From positions 1 through 36,942 of IMG/VR virus record IMGVR_UViG_3300032249_000468: a stretch of 36,942 nucleotides of DNA; one strand, written 5' to 3'. Below the pieces are notes generated by a model. It was not told the DNA's origin. It saw nothing but the letters and a program-made list of their open reading frames with translations, and did no database searches. Source of the stretch: a virus. The position numbers were made by a program, and so were the translations under genes. Shown here in pieces: positions 8,574 through 17,499 of the stretch (positions within the stretch are counted from its first letter, which is position 1; every line of letters begins with the position of its first letter).

Positions 8574-11500
8574 GTGGCACTATCGGACTACTTCTCGCTG
8601 GTTCCGAAGACAACCGACAAGGCCGCGGAGGACTTCCTCCGTCAGGCTGGTACATACAGCACCAACCGTGATGTACTAAAGGCTCTTGGAGAACCAGATA
8701 CACAAAAGAAGGCTGGAGAGGGTTTACTCTCTGGCATGTTTCGTGTGCTCGGAGTACCCGGTAATCTTATCCGTGCAGGTATTGCTGAAGGACTTGGCAG
8801 ACCCACGCCGGAACTTGCTGCAACACAGGGTCTTGACCAGTTCCTAAAGATTGTAAAGGGTGAACTTCGCGTAGGCGCTGGTGACATCCCAGGTCTCAAG
8901 GTAAATCCTTATGACGCATTCCCAACTAAGGCACTGAAACTTGGCGCTGCTCTTGTTGGAGATGTCGCAACAGACCCAATCTCTTACATCTCCGCCCCAG
9001 GCTCACTAAGCCGTAAGGCAGCAGCCACTATCATTGCCACTAAGGGTGCTGACCTTACACGCGACATTCGCGCTATCGCACCAGCCTTTGCACCCACTAA
9101 GATTGATAAACTTGTAGAGGGCACACCACTTGCTCGCATTGCTAAGATTCAAGAGGACCTCGGTGTTCCTATCCTTGCCGGTCAGGATACACCGGCTGTT
9201 CTCCTGCAGAATCCTGTCGTAAGACAAGCAGTAGAGAACGAAGCGGTAGCCAATCACCTTTCTGAGGGTCTCATCAAGGGCGGGCGTCGTGAGATGCTCC
9301 GCCGTATGGAGGACCTAACGGGTTCCCGTGGGGCTGCTCTTGACTTATTCAAGAAACTTCCAGAAGAAGTACGCGGTGGTGTAGTAGTAACCGGTCTTCT
9401 TGGTAAGCCAGTAAAGCGTGCCGATGGCACTTATGTCCGTCTTACTGAGGGTACCGGTGAGAGTTTAGGTAAGTTTGGTGATGTTGTAAACCGTGCGCGA
9501 CTAAACACATCTGTTGCGTTCAATCCACTTACCCGTATCACTGGTCGCGGCGGAGATGTTTACGCTGAAGTAAAGAGCGCGTTGCGTCGTAATGAAGATG
9601 AACTACCAGGTCGTGACCGTTTCGTAGACTTCGTTCGTACTCGTAATGAGTTGAATGCTAAGGCTGAGTTCCGCGCTGCTCTTCGTGGTAAGGCTCATGC
9701 TGTAACTAACCTCGTTGCTAATGCTGCTCAGAAGTATGGTGATGTTGAGCCTATCGTAGAAGATGGCGTAACCAAGTTTATTGGTACAACAGCAGAGCGT
9801 AAGAAGTTTGACCTTATGTTCTCTGAAGCATTCTTCCGCCCTTATGCTGTAAAGCAGGGTGCTGACCAGATTGAATCGGATGCTATCCAGGCTGCTGCCG
9901 AGTATCACAAGTTCCTTCGTGAGATAGCAGAGACCGCTAAAGAGTACGGCGTTGACCTCGGTGACTTAGAAGCAAAGAAGCAGTTTACACCGCTTATGAT
10001 GACTAAGGATACGGCAGAGATTGTGGCTCGTACAGACCGTCGCCGTCTTGCAAGTGGAGAATACTCAACCGTGTATGGCCGTGACTCATTCACGCAGTTT
10101 GTTACTGACCCAGCAACCGCAGCCCGTATCGGATACACAGACGCCAATAACCCAGGCGTTGTATACTTGGATGCTCGTTCGGCAAATGAACTAATGAAGG
10201 AACTCAAGGACCCTCGCCGTTTTGAAGAAGACCCAACACGCATCATAGCCAACTACGCAACAGACCTTGCTAATCGTATTTCTAATCGACGCTTTATCGA
10301 TGCCTTGCGTAAGTCAGGTATTGTTATTCAGGATGTTCCTGTTGTTCGTCGCCTACTAAACGAAGAGATGCGGGATACCATCCTTGCTGGTCTTACAAAT
10401 CTATCTCCTGTTATCCGTGCTCGTTTTGAAGAGCAGGCTACAAATGCTCGTAAGGCACTGGCCGAGGAACTGGACTTCGATGGGTTGAAAGAAGTACAGA
10501 CAAAGATTGCACAGGCTCGTAAGGACATCAAGGCTACATTTGATTCTGCAGAGATTGAACTCGTCAATGCCCGCGCTGCTTACACTAAGGCCGTAGAGCA
10601 GGTACGGGTACTCGGACCACGAGCAAACGCTATAAGCCGACGCATCAACCAACTACGCAAAGACTTCTTAGAGAATCAAACTAACCTAAGCGCATCAGAG
10701 AAGGCAGCCCGTAGCATCCGCGCTAAGTTGGGACGCGCAGAAGTGAACATGATTCTTGAGCGCCGCGATACTCGTAACTATCTACGCCGACTTCAGCGTC
10801 TTCGCGCCAAAGCAACAACACCAGAAGAGATTAGCCTTATAGATGAGAACATCGCACTCGCACAGGTAGACCTGGAAGATGCGGTAGCACGACTGGATGA
10901 ACTGGCTGGCCAGCGTAACCTGACCGAACAGGAACTGGCAGCGGCACGCGCAGAGCGCGACCAACTGGTTTCTACTGAAGCCGGTACACAGGTGGATGCT
11001 ACTCGTGAGTATGCTGATGCGGTTATTCGTATGAATGAGGCTGAGGCTGCTATGATGCAAGCCCGTTCTGTGCGTATGAAGGCTCGACAGGATTATAAGA
11101 ATGTTGAGTTTGACCTTGCCATCGAGAAGGTTGACAACATCAAGACATTCGTTGATGAGATTCATGACAAGTACATGGCACGCGTTCAGATTGAAGCAGA
11201 CATAAAGAAACTGAAGACTGCCGGTGCAACTGCTGATGAGATTGCTGCCCGTCAGGCGGACCTAAAGGTCGCTCGCGCTGCAGAAGTTGAGGCTCGTGAT
11301 ACATTCCGTGAAGTTCTGTCTTATGCATCACGACAGTTCAATGGCGTAGCAAGAGATTACGCATCATCCTTACTCAAGGCCGTCGATAAGTTGAATGACG
11401 AAGAGTGGGAAGCAATGAAGTTCCTAACATCAGAGAAGAAGATGCTTGACTACATTGAGATTGTTCGCACAAACGCTCGCGACAGCGAAGCCGCTATGGC

Positions 11501-13400
11501 CGCTATGCAGGACATGTACAATACATGGTCTAACATCTACCGTAAACTTGGTGATGGAGTATTTGAAGACATCGCTACTAAGCAGGCTGACTTACTGCGT
11601 CAGGCAAACCCATCCTTTATCCGTAATGAACTTGAGCCTTCTAAATTGGCTAAGCAGATTACATCGGATAAGCAGTACGACATTATCAACCTAAACGCTG
11701 CAACACAAGACCTATACGCCACAAAGGGTGTACACCGTCTTATGCAGCAGATTTACAAGTTAGAGAATGACCCTACTCCTTTCGAGAAGATTATGGGCGA
11801 CTATCTTGACCCACTGCTTATGCTATGGAAGACAGCGGTAACCGTTGGTCGTGGTCCTGGCTATGTTGCTACCAACACCATCGGTGGTTTGTTTATGAAC
11901 TATCTCGGCAATGTTAGTGGTAAGAACATGAAGTTGGCTGGTAAAGCGTTGCTTCGTGTAAACGAAAACCTGAAAGCCGTTGAGAAGGCAAACCCCAATC
12001 GCTCATTCTCAGAGAATCTATTCGAGGCAGAGAAACTTACATCTAAGCAACTCGGCAATGTGGTTATCAACGGTAAGAGCCTACACGAGATTCTTGTGGA
12101 GTTCTTTGCCCGTGGTGCTTTCTTTGATACAGAAACACAGTTCACTTTACAGCAGGTTGCTCGCGGTGGTTCATCCGTACCAGTTGAGGCATACCGTCGT
12201 ACTGGAGCAATCCAGCGTGAGTTCGTTACCGAACCCGGGTCAAGGGCAGAACAAGCCTACCGTGACGCAATCAACTTTATGTTGACTAACCGCGTACAGC
12301 GTGCGCTGAACAACATGGCTCAGGGTTCTGAAATGTACCTACGCCTCGGTGCGTTTATCGACGGCTTTGAGAAGTACGGTAACTTCGAATCTGCTATTTC
12401 AAATGTGCACATCCTGCACTTCAATTACCAGGACCTTTCAGAGGCTGAGCAGTGGGTTCGACGCTTCGTTCCCTTCTATACTTGGTCTCGCAACAACATA
12501 CCAGCCCAGTTGCGTGCAGCAGTTATGCAGCCTGGTAAGATTCAGCGTGCAATGTACGCAAACCAAGAGTTCCAGAATGCGTTCGGAGCCGAAGGCGACG
12601 AGTCGTGGTACAACCAGGTACTTCCAGAGTACATCAACATCTCTGATGGATTCGCATCCTCATTCAAGTTCGGCACTAACAATGTTGGATTCTTCCTACG
12701 CCTTCCATTTGAAGATGTGAACAAGATTTTCCAAATCAAGTCTGGTGTTATCACCCCTCGTGGTCGCGAACTTGCCAACATGCTTGGACCATTCACCACA
12801 CCAATTGAGATTGCTTCAGGTGTAGACCTCGGAACAGGTGCGCCGTTCTCTGAAAAGGGTGCAACAGTTCCTGAGTACTACAACATCTTCCGCCCAGTAC
12901 CAGGAGCCGGTATCTACCGAGATGCCGAAGGTAACCTCCGGGCATCATCCGGGTTTGCAAAGGGTCTACAGGACCTTATCCCGCAACTCGGCATAGCCGA
13001 GCGGGCCGTCAGCGGTCTCTCCGCTATCCCGGCTGCTGCTGGTGTGGAGATTCCTACATGGCTGGTTGGGGCGGAACAGCAGAAGAAGTCTCTTGCTGAC
13101 TTACTCAATGTCTCCGGTATTGCTCCAGCGTTTGGATACTCAGCGGCTACACTCACACCACAGTCTATGACTGGTGAGTTGCGTCGCCGTGGCGAGCGCC
13201 AGTACGCGGCTATCACCCGTATTGCTGCCCAAAGTGGCGTGGATGTTGACTGGGTTCGTGAGCAACTGCGGTCTGGTAAAACTCCAGAAACCATCGCTAT
13301 GCTTATCCAGGCAGGATACGGCAAGGCTAAAAAGGAGCAAGCGTCCTCAATGCAGGAGAGCACACGCCAGCGTTACATTCAGAACCTACAGGGATTATAA
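8574..13400 (+). CDS. Giant internal virion / ejection protein
   Basis: 1608 residues, the largest gene of the window. It starts at a GTG placed 7 bases after AAGGAGG. Residues about 616-922 are a long, highly charged coiled-coil region. The C-terminal third holds hydrophobic helices and, near 1281-1314, a conserved-looking segment (FNYQDLSEAEQWVRRFVPFY then TWSRNNIPAQ). This is reminiscent of domains found in very large phage and mobile-element polyvalent proteins. Podoviruses carry such proteins in the capsid core and eject them with DNA to build a channel across the envelope. I see no convincing lytic transglycosylase motif. Late element copy 3 begins at the base after the stop codon. Confidence 0.55.
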   Translation: MALSDYFSLVPKTTDKAAEDFLRQAGTYSTNRDVLKALGEPDTQKKAGEGLLSGMFRVLGVPGNLIRAGIAEGLGRPTPELAATQGLDQFLKIVKGELRVGAGDIPGLKVNPYDAFPTKALKLGAALVGDVATDPISYISAPGSLSRKAAATIIATKGADLTRDIRAIAPAFAPTKIDKLVEGTPLARIAKIQEDLGVPILAGQDTPAVLLQNPVVRQAVENEAVANHLSEGLIKGGRREMLRRMEDLTGSRGAALDLFKKLPEEVRGGVVVTGLLGKPVKRADGTYVRLTEGTGESLGKFGDVVNRARLNTSVAFNPLTRITGRGGDVYAEVKSALRRNEDELPGRDRFVDFVRTRNELNAKAEFRAALRGKAHAVTNLVANAAQKYGDVEPIVEDGVTKFIGTTAERKKFDLMFSEAFFRPYAVKQGADQIESDAIQAAAEYHKFLREIAETAKEYGVDLGDLEAKKQFTPLMMTKDTAEIVARTDRRRLASGEYSTVYGRDSFTQFVTDPATAARIGYTDANNPGVVYLDARSANELMKELKDPRRFEEDPTRIIANYATDLANRISNRRFIDALRKSGIVIQDVPVVRRLLNEEMRDTILAGLTNLSPVIRARFEEQATNARKALAEELDFDGLKEVQTKIAQARKDIKATFDSAEIELVNARAAYTKAVEQVRVLGPRANAISRRINQLRKDFLENQTNLSASEKAARSIRAKLGRAEVNMILERRDTRNYLRRLQRLRAKATTPEEISLIDENIALAQVDLEDAVARLDELAGQRNLTEQELAAARAERDQLVSTEAGTQVDATREYADAVIRMNEAEAAMMQARSVRMKARQDYKNVEFDLAIEKVDNIKTFVDEIHDKYMARVQIEADIKKLKTAGATADEIAARQADLKVARAAEVEARDTFREVLSYASRQFNGVARDYASSLLKAVDKLNDEEWEAMKFLTSEKKMLDYIEIVRTNARDSEAAMAAMQDMYNTWSNIYRKLGDGVFEDIATKQADLLRQANPSFIRNELEPSKLAKQITSDKQYDIINLNAATQDLYATKGVHRLMQQIYKLENDPTPFEKIMGDYLDPLLMLWKTAVTVGRGPGYVATNTIGGLFMNYLGNVSGKNMKLAGKALLRVNENLKAVEKANPNRSFSENLFEAEKLTSKQLGNVVINGKSLHEILVEFFARGAFFDTETQFTLQQVARGGSSVPVEAYRRTGAIQREFVTEPGSRAEQAYRDAINFMLTNRVQRALNNMAQGSEMYLRLGAFIDGFEKYGNFESAISNVHILHFNYQDLSEAEQWVRRFVPFYTWSRNNIPAQLRAAVMQPGKIQRAMYANQEFQNAFGAEGDESWYNQVLPEYINISDGFASSFKFGTNNVGFFLRLPFEDVNKIFQIKSGVITPRGRELANMLGPFTTPIEIASGVDLGTGAPFSEKGATVPEYYNIFRPVPGAGIYRDAEGNLRASSGFAKGLQDLIPQLGIAERAVSGLSAIPAAAGVEIPTWLVGAEQQKKSLADLLNVSGIAPAFGYSAATLTPQSMTGELRRRGERQYAAITRIAAQSGVDVDWVREQLRSGKTPETIAMLIQAGYGKAKKEQASSMQESTRQRYIQNLQGL

Positions 13401-13428
13401 CTCCCCATCCCCGGCTAACTATAGAGAG
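13401..13428 (+). promoter_or_regulatory. Late element copy 3 (CTCCCC-N4-CCGGCTA) with GAGAGG
   Basis: CTCCCC lies at 13401-13406 and CCGGCTA at 13411-13417, followed by ACTAT and AGAGAGG, with ATG at 13435. It starts at the first base after the TAA of the giant virion gene and precedes the putative lysis pair. The match with copy 2 extends past the core through the RBS. Confidence 0.65.
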
Positions 13429-13434
13429 GTAAAC

Positions 13435-13863
13435 ATGGACCCGATTACAGGACTCGCAACGGCCGCGCTAACAGCGCTGGCTGGCTTCTTTGCGTACCTC
13501 CGTACTAAGCGGGGCCGCACGGCTGCTTGGAACTACTTCAAGCGCCTTGCCAATGTTGACCCATCCTCTGATGACTTACGCCAGTCTGTGGACAACATGT
13601 CACTGGTTGTGGATGCTCAGGGGCAGTCTATCAGTTGGCTAACCGAGCAACAGGAAACTCTAATCAATCAACTGTCTGCGTACAAGGAGGAACTATCCAT
13701 CGCCCGTGAACAGTTGAAGGAGTTAGAAGGATTGCATAAAGAGAATACATCTCTAAAGAAGCGAGTCAAGGAACTCGAGGCACAGGTTGCCAAACTTGAG
13801 GCTGAGTTAGAACGCCGAAAGAAGTACACACCAAAGACTAAACGAGGAGAACCAAATGCCTAA
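13435..13863 (+). CDS. Single-TM coiled-coil protein, possible holin or spanin-like lysis protein
   Basis: 142 residues from the ATG that follows GAGAGGTAAAC; a longer in-frame reading upstream would run through the preceding gene and is rejected. One hydrophobic segment (about 7-22, ATAALTALAGFFAYL) is followed by a basic stretch. A long coiled coil of Glu, Lys and Leu heptads follows (about 45-130), then a Lys/Arg-rich tail. The gene overlaps the endolysin start by 8 bases, so lysis is the obvious context: a membrane protein that releases or assists the endolysin. A role as a structural coiled coil is the alternative. Family not recognised. Confidence 0.5.
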   Translation: MDPITGLATAALTALAGFFAYLRTKRGRTAAWNYFKRLANVDPSSDDLRQSVDNMSLVVDAQGQSISWLTEQQETLINQLSAYKEELSIAREQLKELEGLHKENTSLKKRVKELEAQVAKLEAELERRKKYTPKTKRGEPNA

Positions 13864-14392
13864 GAGTCAAAACGGATGGGCTGTTATAGAGTCACAATCT
13901 GACCGTAACCTCACAGTTATTCGTATCCCAGGAACCGGCACACCGGGGATTCCGCTGCGCGTCCAAAAGGACTGCGCTGCTATTCTGGCTTATGTCGCAT
14001 CTCGAGTACACAATGAAGTTTCTGACTTGCGTGAAAACAACAAGCCAGGAAAGACGCAGGATGAGGGCGGTTATAACTACCGTAAGATTGATGGTTCCAC
14101 ATCATTCTCTAACCATGCATCTGGAACAGCCATAGACCTGAACTGGCAGAAGTGGCCTATGTTCAAGCGTCGTATGACAAAGAAAGAGCGTGCAGCAGCC
14201 GAGGCTATTGCCGCTGATTTAGCAGAAGTCATCCGCTGGGGAGGGAACTATAGACCAGCCCGAGTGGATGAGATGCATTGGGAGATTGCTCCCGGTGTGT
14301 CAGCCGCAGACCTGAAGAAATTCATGAAGGCTCGCGGTATCAACAACAAGGGTGAAGTCAAGGTGGCTTCATCCAAAACCGCAATAGCCTAA
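13856..14392 (+). CDS. Endolysin, M15-type D-Ala-D-Ala / L-Ala-D-Glu peptidase
   Basis: 178 residues. The zinc peptidase signature SxHxxGxAxD is present (S85, H87, G90, A92, D94) and the second motif DEMHWE supplies H141 as third ligand, with E139 nearby. This is the arrangement of the M15 (VanY/DacY-like) peptidases used by many phage endolysins to cut peptidoglycan stem peptides or cross-bridges. There is no signal peptide and no obvious cell-wall-binding domain; the tail after about 150 is short and basic. RBS is AGGAG in the end of the preceding gene. It is the only clear lysis enzyme of the window. Confidence 0.85.
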   Translation: MPKSQNGWAVIESQSDRNLTVIRIPGTGTPGIPLRVQKDCAAILAYVASRVHNEVSDLRENNKPGKTQDEGGYNYRKIDGSTSFSNHASGTAIDLNWQKWPMFKRRMTKKERAAAEAIAADLAEVIRWGGNYRPARVDEMHWEIAPGVSAADLKKFMKARGINNKGEVKVASSKTAIA

Positions 14393-14410
14393 GACTTAGG
14401 AGGTCTAATC

Positions 14411-15391
14411 ATGGCATTTACTTATCCACCCTCAGGAGTGGCCGGAACATTAGATGGTTTGACAGATGTCACAGCCACCGGTGTATCAGTTGGTCAGTCT
14501 CTCATATGGAATGGTTCCGCATGGGTTCCATCTGGACCGTTCGGTTCCTTACTCTCGCCGCAGATTGTACAACCAGGAGGACCTAACACTTGGATTCCTC
14601 GCGTTACAGTCCTGCCGCGTGGTAACAACGCGTCCGACATCCGCGAAGGTCGCGCTCTGCCTTTATCGTTTTCATCAGCAGTGCGCCTAACCAGCATCAA
14701 GATTCCATTCTTCAACAACCTTGCGAGAACCGGAACTCAACCGTGGGGCGATTTATTCGCTAACCCGGGCTGGCAGGTAAAGGCATACATCTACGCTGCT
14801 AACTCATCGTCTGGCATGCCTTCAACTCTACTACGCGCAACTAACTTATCAACCATCAGCAACACCACCGATGGTGGCCCATCACAGGGCACAACAATCC
14901 TAACATTCTCCAGCCCAAACTACCTTGATTTAGCAGCAAACTCTACTATCTGGGTTGCCATTGTGTCGCAGCCGCTATTCGTAGCGGAGTTCCCAACAGG
15001 CTGGAACCCTAACAACAAGTATGTATACAGTTCTGGTACATGGTCCGTAAACAACTCAACTGGTGCATACCTGGAAAGCCCGCTTACCTTCTCTACAACA
15101 AACCAACTGGCTCCTCTGTCAAGTCTTCCAGAAGTTCCGTGGTTCCACGAGGAATTCGGATTCCCGTGGGGAAGCAACTCGCTACACTATCCAGCACCTC
15201 TATTCGACTATGATAATGGAGGCCCTGGCACTGCGGTAAACCTAAACACCTGGTCCGGATTCTCATCATGGCCGAGCGAAGGCCGCGAGTGGCCAACTGG
15301 TTCTGGTAACCAGATGACATTCCCGTATGCTACTACTGGCGACAGTACTTTCTTCTACGCAGCCGGACAGGACCCAGCATGGAACGCGTAA
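14411..15391 (+). CDS. Tail fibre or receptor-binding protein
   Basis: 326 residues behind a clear TTAGGAGG. The N-terminus has the phrase GTLDGLTDVTATG then SVGQSLIWNGSAWVP. This is a repeat type common at the base of phage fibres, where LxDLxDV and LxWdGxxWVP segments form trimeric stalks. The rest is beta-rich, with many Ser, Thr, Asn, Trp and Pro, as in adhesin or glycan-binding domains. It opens a run of small surface-type proteins. It overlaps the next small gene by 13 bases. The receptor cannot be predicted. Confidence 0.65.
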   Translation: MAFTYPPSGVAGTLDGLTDVTATGVSVGQSLIWNGSAWVPSGPFGSLLSPQIVQPGGPNTWIPRVTVLPRGNNASDIREGRALPLSFSSAVRLTSIKIPFFNNLARTGTQPWGDLFANPGWQVKAYIYAANSSSGMPSTLLRATNLSTISNTTDGGPSQGTTILTFSSPNYLDLAANSTIWVAIVSQPLFVAEFPTGWNPNNKYVYSSGTWSVNNSTGAYLESPLTFSTTNQLAPLSSLPEVPWFHEEFGFPWGSNSLHYPAPLFDYDNGGPGTAVNLNTWSGFSSWPSEGREWPTGSGNQMTFPYATTGDSTFFYAAGQDPAWNA

Positions 15392-15540
15392 CACCAGAAG
15401 TTTCTCCCCTTGCTGGTTTAGTTGATAAGGTAGAGCCAGAAGTACTGGCCTACTTTCTCACAGACCGCAAGCCCGAGGAACTGGCAGCATTCGCTGCATA
15501 CAAGTCAAGACGCAACTATGCTCCGGAGGTACAAGAATGA
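15379..15540 (+). CDS. Small 53-residue helical protein
   Basis: Starts inside the end of the fibre gene and ends with ATGA overlapping the next start at 15537. The product is acidic and helical (VDKVEPEVLAYFLTDRKPEE, then LAAFAAYKSRRNYAP). Both overlaps and the AGGAAC-rich context support a translated gene in the receptor cluster. Its role is unknown; a chaperone or adaptor for the neighbouring fibre proteins is one possibility. Its 5' part contains CTCCCCTTGCTGG, a weak echo of the late element that I do not count as a copy. Confidence 0.6.
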   Translation: MERVTPEVSPLAGLVDKVEPEVLAYFLTDRKPEELAAFAAYKSRRNYAPEVQE

Positions 15541-15791
15541 TAATCAATGAAGCAGCAGGCGCTGTTGATACCGGTTTCACCGGCTCTCAGCAGCCAATCA
15601 TCCAGAACCTCGGACCGGGGGACATCCACTTCAGCACAACCAATCAAAATGTGTTGACAAATGGTTTGTACCTTCCAGCAGGTGGCGTGTACGAATTTCC
15701 GGCTACCCTCGTAGAGGGCGGCAACAAGGTATTTGTACAGGTTTACACTGGACATGGTTCGGCAGATGTACGCCTAATCAATGTAGGGTAA
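15537..15791 (+). CDS. Small beta-protein, tandem paralogue A
   Basis: 84 residues. Shared words with the next gene are QPIIQNLGPG, LTNGLYLPAG, YEFPATLVEG and a C-terminal LI(N/L)VG ending. The pattern (QNLGPG, then LPAG, then a strand) is typical of a small jelly-roll or beta-sandwich unit such as a fibre tip or decoration protein. It is coupled to the previous gene by an ATGA overlap. It has no cysteine and no obvious catalytic residue. Function is inferred from composition and from the fibre-gene context. Confidence 0.65.
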   Translation: MIINEAAGAVDTGFTGSQQPIIQNLGPGDIHFSTTNQNVLTNGLYLPAGGVYEFPATLVEGGNKVFVQVYTGHGSADVRLINVG

Positions 15792-15799
15792 GGTGTAGT

Positions 15800-16048
15800 A
15801 TGATTCTTACTGTCGAGGCAGGACCGGTCAACACCGGTCTGGATGGAACGGTTCGTCCGATTATTCAAAACCTCGGACCCGGTACCCTCTATTTCGGTCC
15901 CTTTCAGAATAACCTTCTGACAGAGGGATTGGTCCTGCCCGCCGGTAAGGCGTACGAGTTTCCCGCTACTCTGGTCGAGGGCTCAGACAGCCTTTGGCTT
16001 CAAGCCGGCACAGACAGTTGCGACTTACGAATCATCTTGGTGGGTTGA
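15800..16048 (+). CDS. Small beta-protein, tandem paralogue B
   Basis: 82 residues, clearly related to the preceding 84-residue protein: RPIIQNLGPG, LTEGLVLPAG, YEFPATLVEG and IILVG align without large gaps, roughly half the positions being identical by eye. It sits 8 bases after its partner, so this is a local gene duplication. Such duplicates in a receptor cluster can give hetero-oligomers or different specificities (inference). It carries one cysteine near the C-terminus that is absent from the partner. Confidence 0.65.
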   Translation: MILTVEAGPVNTGLDGTVRPIIQNLGPGTLYFGPFQNNLLTEGLVLPAGKAYEFPATLVEGSDSLWLQAGTDSCDLRIILVG

Positions 16049-16049
16049 C

Positions 16050-16628
16050 ATGCCATTTTATGACATCTACGATAGCAGCGTTCAGAACATACGAGAACAC
16101 CTACACATTCCCACCAACGCGGTTGATGTTTCCCCGCGTTATGGTAACTCAAACTCTAACATAGCCCGGGACACCGTGTTCCTAACTTATGTAACACCCA
16201 TGATTAGTTTGAACATAAGTCAGATTACTATGGCTGTTGCCGGTCAGGGAGTTTCTGGTTCAACCGGTGCTCAAATGGGACTGTACACGGTAGACGAAAG
16301 CGGACTTACTCTTGTTGCTGAAACAGCAAACGACGCAACGCTATTCAATTCCACATTCGCTAACTTTACCCGTTTGTTCAGTAACACTCGTGGATTGCCA
16401 ACAACATACGGATTGGTTGCTGGCTCTCGTTATGCCGTGGCTGTCTTGCACCACGCATCTACAGTACCATCACTTTACAAAGCGCACGCTTTTGTACCAA
16501 ATAGTATAAATGTTCTGGAGCCCCGCATGATGGCTCGTAAGACTTCTGAGACGGGTTTACTCCCACTTACCATTGATGATGCAGAACTATCAAATACAAC
16601 ATCAGACCCGTGGGCGAGGTTATCATGA
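16050..16628 (+). CDS. Tail fibre / surface beta-protein
   Basis: 192 residues starting one base after the preceding stop. The sequence is beta-rich with Thr, Ser, Asn and Val throughout, for example ISQITMAVAGQGVSGSTGAQ then MGLYTVDESGLTLVAET. This looks like a jelly-roll or carbohydrate-binding-like domain with paired strands. The C-terminus ends in an acidic, Asn/Thr-rich tail. It probably belongs to the same receptor-binding assembly as its neighbours. No catalytic motif is seen and the family is not recognised. Its stop overlaps the next small start (ATGA). Confidence 0.5.
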   Translation: MPFYDIYDSSVQNIREHLHIPTNAVDVSPRYGNSNSNIARDTVFLTYVTPMISLNISQITMAVAGQGVSGSTGAQMGLYTVDESGLTLVAETANDATLFNSTFANFTRLFSNTRGLPTTYGLVAGSRYAVAVLHHASTVPSLYKAHAFVPNSINVLEPRMMARKTSETGLLPLTIDDAELSNTTSDPWARLS

Positions 16629-16764
16629 AGATTATCAGTATAGTTGAAAACAAAGATGGTTCAGCGGTGGCCACTATTGCAGACGATAGTGGAAACATTA
16701 TAGGATTCAATGAGTACTCACCAGAGTCTCTTCCCCGCCCCCGGCTAACAGAGGAGGAAGAATA
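16625..16764 (+). CDS. Small 46-residue acidic protein
   Basis: Begins in an ATGA overlap with the preceding stop and ends in TAATG, which is the start of the next gene, so it is coupled on both sides. The product has a strand-rich start (MKIISIVENKDGSAVATIAD) and a Glu-rich tail. Its last codons also contain late element copy 4 and the ribosome-binding site of the next gene, so its C-terminus is constrained by regulatory DNA. Function unknown. Confidence 0.6.
16731..16757 (+). promoter_or_regulatory. Late element copy 4, inside a gene end
   Basis: TTCCCC (16731-16736) and CCGGCTA (16741-16747) keep the 4-base gap; GAGGAGG follows and ATG is at 16765. One base of the first block differs from CTCCCC. 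Conservation inside the coding end of the 46-residue gene, in a frame unrelated to other copies, argues that the DNA or RNA sequence itself is selected. Confidence 0.55.
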
Positions 16765-17319
16765 ATGAAAGAGATGCTTATTGACATCAAGCCCGGAGAC
16801 ATCGGCTTCACTAAAGGTGGTGGATTCGTTGGCTGGATTATTCGCCACGGTACTGGTTCTGCCTATGCTCATGTGTTTGTCTACGCTCGCAAGAATAAGG
16901 ACGGTTCTTGGGAAACCATCGAAGCGTGGCCTTCTCGTCATAAGACAAAAGACGGCACCCGTGTTCGCACCCGTACCGAACTACCAGAAAAGGTTATCCG
17001 TGTCTGGCGCAACAGCGCCGAGCAGGCCCTGATTATCCGGAAGTCTCGGGACCTGGTTGGCACCCGGTATGGCTGGGGCGAGATTCTACGAATCACTGCA
17101 CGGTTTATCGGTATCAAGTTTATTCCAAAGTATGACAGCGCTGAGCGCGCTATCTGCTCTAATGTAACTATGCAGGCTGTGCTATCGGCGCGCCCACAAC
17201 TGCGTCCAGTATTCCGTTACGAGTCTTATCAGACATGGCCTGGTGAGTTGGCGGATACTCTGGACCGCATCGTGTGGATTCAGGAAAGAGTCAAGGAACG
17301 CAAGGAGATACTATCATGA
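16765..17319 (+). CDS. Permuted NlpC/P60-like (YiiX type) cysteine peptidase or amidase
   Basis: 184 residues. The start IKPGDIGFTKGG, then a helix and AYAHVFVY (H36), then IEAW (E53), and much later AICSNVTMQ (C131) follow the circularly permuted NlpC/P60 order. In this group the His strand comes before the catalytic Cys helix, as in YiiX/YaeF-like proteins. Members cut or transfer peptide or lipid amide bonds. In a phage late operon it may help open the cell wall on entry or modify the envelope (inference). No signal peptide is visible. Its stop overlaps the next start (ATGA). Confidence 0.65.
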   Translation: MKEMLIDIKPGDIGFTKGGGFVGWIIRHGTGSAYAHVFVYARKNKDGSWETIEAWPSRHKTKDGTRVRTRTELPEKVIRVWRNSAEQALIIRKSRDLVGTRYGWGEILRITARFIGIKFIPKYDSAERAICSNVTMQAVLSARPQLRPVFRYESYQTWPGELADTLDRIVWIQERVKERKEILS

Positions 17320-17498
17320 ACTACAGCAAGCAGAAGTTTGAGAAGGTTATGGGTGAGTACAAGCGTGGTACTCTTCATGCTGGCAAGAATCCTAAGGGGC
17401 CTAAGAAGGCACCGAAGGCTAAGAATCGTAAGCAGGCTATTGCCATTGCGTTTAGCGAGGCTCGTAAGGCTGCGCTCGGAAGGATGTCAGGTAGATAA
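17316..17498 (+). CDS. Small basic protein (DUF6496-like)
   Basis: 60 residues from the ATG overlapping the preceding stop; a longer in-frame start is rejected because it lies inside the upstream gene. The words KVMGEYKRGTLHAGKN and KNRKQAIAIAFSEARKAA match the small basic family labelled DUF6496 in my recollection: a KVM..(F/Y)K.GTLHSG..G opening and a KQAIAIALSEA helix. The family is common in viral and plasmid contexts but has no known biochemical role. The high Lys content suggests nucleic-acid contact. Confidence 0.6.
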   Translation: MNYSKQKFEKVMGEYKRGTLHAGKNPKGPKKAPKAKNRKQAIAIAFSEARKAALGRMSGR

Positions 17499-17499
17499 C

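Noticed and set aside
15402-15425. Further copy of the late element (CTCCCCTTGCTGGTTTA)
   Set aside because: Only CTCCCC and a few bases of the second block match, it lies within coding sequence, and no unit starts soon after.
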